From Anaerolineales bacterium (lineage in GTDB: Bacteria > Chloroflexota > Anaerolineae > Anaerolineales > Villigracilaceae), in the NCBI GenBank assembly GCA_023382595.1, contig JAHDWB010000001.1:248001-312000 (forward strand): a stretch of 64,000 nt of DNA, in the 5' to 3' direction. The translations under genes were made by a program, and so were the position numbers. Under the pieces are notes generated by a model. The model saw only the letters and a list, made by a program, of their open reading frames with translations, made no database searches and was not told where the DNA came from. Positions within the stretch are counted from its first letter, which is position 1; each line of letters begins with the position of its first letter. Positions 63,189-64,000 of this stretch are shown here, piece by piece.

Positions 63189-63587
63189 CTACTCCTCCAC
63201 CACATCCTCGGGATGCTCCGCGTTCCACTGCGCTGCCAAATCCGCGGCGGATTTGCCGATGTTGGCGCGGTTCAGGATCGTGGCTGTGAATTTGGCAGGG
63301 TCGTTCAAGTCCTTTAGCAGGACCGGGTCGGGGCGGAACAGCACATCAAGTTCCCCGCTCATGCGGATGGTGGGCGTGAACGTCCCCAGCCCATCCACTT
63401 TGACCGCCTCGCCCGCACGGTGCGCCATCAGGATGTTATCCCGCAGTTCATAGACCACCAATCGGATCGTCCCTTCGGTCAGGCTGGTGGCGCGTGACAT
63501 ACCCCGCACCAACTCCGGCATCTTGCGCGTCCGCTTCTTCTCGATCTCGGGGCGGTACTTGCGAATGGCTGTAATTCGTTTTGCCAT
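63189..63587 (-). CDS. HU-like DNA-binding protein
   Basis: A 132-residue protein whose core resembles the HU/IHF (DNABII) fold: SLTEGTIRLVVYELRDNILM (helices) and GEAVKVDGLGTFTPTIRMSG (strand-turn with the family's GLG(S/T)F motif), followed by VLFRPDPVLLKDL. The basic N-terminus KRITAIRKYRPEIEKKRTRK is an extension not found in short HU. It probably bends or packs DNA. AAAGGGA precedes the ATG. Three phased operators lie upstream, so expression is probably tightly regulated. The 118 bases to the HNH gene (63071-63188) show no feature. Confidence 0.75.
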   Translation of the reverse strand: MAKRITAIRKYRPEIEKKRTRKMPELVRGMSRATSLTEGTIRLVVYELRDNILMAHRAGEAVKVDGLGTFTPTIRMSGELDVLFRPDPVLLKDLNDPAKFTATILNRANIGKSAADLAAQWNAEHPEDVVEE

Positions 63588-63630
63588 ATTCGGGTCCCTT
63601 TCTGGTACGAAATCACCACGTTCCTGCCGA

Positions 63631-63695
63631 ATTATAGCATTATCTCGGCAAGAAATTTAATTATCTTGCCGAGATATTATTTTTTCTCGCCGAGA
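63631..63695 (-). promoter_or_regulatory. HU-like gene promoter with three phased 11-bp operators
   Basis: TATAAT (63631-63636, minus strand) is the -10 box. Three copies of the near-palindrome TCTCGGC(A/G)AGA lie at 63643-63653, 63664-63674 (inverted) and 63685-63695; their centres are exactly 21 bp apart, two helical turns. They cover the spacer, -35 and upstream region, as expected for a cooperatively bound repressor or activator. The 11-mer is TCTCGGCAAGA at sites 1 and 2 and TCTCGCCGAGA at site 3. Confidence 0.75.
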
Positions 63696-63903
63696 AATTT
63701 GGTATTCGCGGTTGGAAATCGGTCATTTCGGGCGCAGGTCCGCGGGCTGGCTTGGGGCGGGCGCGAAAACTCAACGAAGCGGGGAACAACCACAACCGGC
63801 GGAAGAGGCGGACGGGGTGAAAATTCCCCTCCCCCAGCGGGATGCGCTCCGCATCATTTCGGTGTATAAATCAAGATAATCCATCCGTCAAAGGAGTCTT
63901 CGT

Positions 63904-64000
63904 ATGCCATCCGTCACTGCCGAGATCCAACTTCAAGCGCCGGTCAGGCTTGCCTACCGCGCCTTCACCAACTCCACCTCCCTGCGCGAGTGGCTGTGCG
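63904..64000 (+). CDS. SRPBCC / AHSA1-like protein, truncated by window end
   Basis: The first 32 codons read MPSVTAEIQLQAPVRLAYRA then FTNSTSLREWLC and run off the window. The pattern (I.A.P..VY.A.T....L..W.) is the start of SRPBCC/START-like proteins of the AHSA1 group, which bind hydrophobic ligands or chaperones. AAGGAG lies 7 bases before ATG. TATAAA near 63866 may be its -10 box. 63700-63890 shows no other supported gene. Confidence 0.75.
   Translation, partial: MPSVTAEIQLQAPVRLAYRAFTNSTSLREWLC

Noticed and set aside
63666-63869. 67-codon plus-strand frame between the HU-like and SRPBCC genes
   Set aside because: It begins within the operator array, has low-complexity Gly/Arg composition and no ribosome-binding site.

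Overview
The window reads as a chromosomal segment of a Chloroflexota bacterium, most likely class Anaerolineae. This is inferred from the gene families (a cyanophycinase-like protein with a cysteinyl-tRNA-synthetase tail, CoaE fused to an acetyltransferase-like domain, DUF2721, DUF3054, DUF2905, DUF1786 and DinB-like proteins, GAF-rich histidine kinases), moderately high GC, and short dispersed palindromic repeats. No rRNA, tRNA, CRISPR array or prophage was seen.

Layout. 1-9.6 kb (minus strand): TPR protein, pyrimidine nucleoside phosphorylase, S51-like peptidase, a peroxiredoxin-like protein with an in-frame UGA and a SECIS-like hairpin (probable selenoprotein), two alpha/beta hydrolases, family-5 uracil-DNA glycosylase, queA, an AT-rich nuclease-like gene, DUF2905 and ruvB. 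9.7-10.0 kb: three tandem GEMM/c-di-GMP-I-like aptamers and an intrinsic terminator. 10.1-21.2 kb (minus): an eight-gene run with two LolD/MacB-type ATPases (one fused to a cyclic-nucleotide-binding domain), a duplicated-domain lipoprotein, two GAF histidine kinases, a receiver protein, an FtsX/MacB permease and a lipoprotein membrane-fusion protein, plausibly a sensor-coupled exporter. 21.3-24.0 kb: a second ABC exporter operon with a small winged-helix regulator and a palindromic operator. 24.1-32.4 kb: lipoprotein, M20 peptidase, uppP, tgt, an rRNA methyltransferase, a decayed DUF2255-like gene, and a P-type ATPase behind a yybP-ykoY manganese riboswitch. 32.5-38.6 kb: DUF2721, RecJ, rhodanese, SDR, TolB-like lipoprotein, HypA-like protein and an EAL phosphodiesterase. 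38.6-39.0 kb: RNase P RNA. 39.2-46.2 kb (plus): coaE fusion, cdaA and a YbbR protein (c-di-AMP synthesis), der, DUF3054, an ECF sigma/anti-sigma pair and a NUDIX hydrolase. 46.2-52.1 kb: clostripain-like peptidase and a tandem-glycine-riboswitch operon gcvH-gcvPA-gcvPB without gcvT. 52.2-58.5 kb: two DinB proteins, two methyltransferases, a ferritin-VIT1 fusion, DUF1786 and an alpha/alpha-toroid protein. 58.7-63.1 kb: glmS followed by an accessory site holding a REP-associated tyrosine transposase, four REP-like palindrome pairs, repeated copies of the glmS 3' end and an AT-rich HNH-DGQHR protein. 63.2-64 kb: an HU-like gene behind three phased operators and the start of an SRPBCC gene.

Connections. 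queA and tgt are both steps of queuosine tRNA modification. Several regulatory RNAs occur together (c-di-GMP-like, Mn2+, glycine, SECIS), and the window also encodes an EAL phosphodiesterase and a diadenylate cyclase. Several genes have a -10 box only 6-8 nt before ATG, suggesting leaderless mRNAs. The most unusual places are the glmS-downstream site, the triple riboswitch before ruvB, the probable selenoprotein and the 21-bp-phased operator array.
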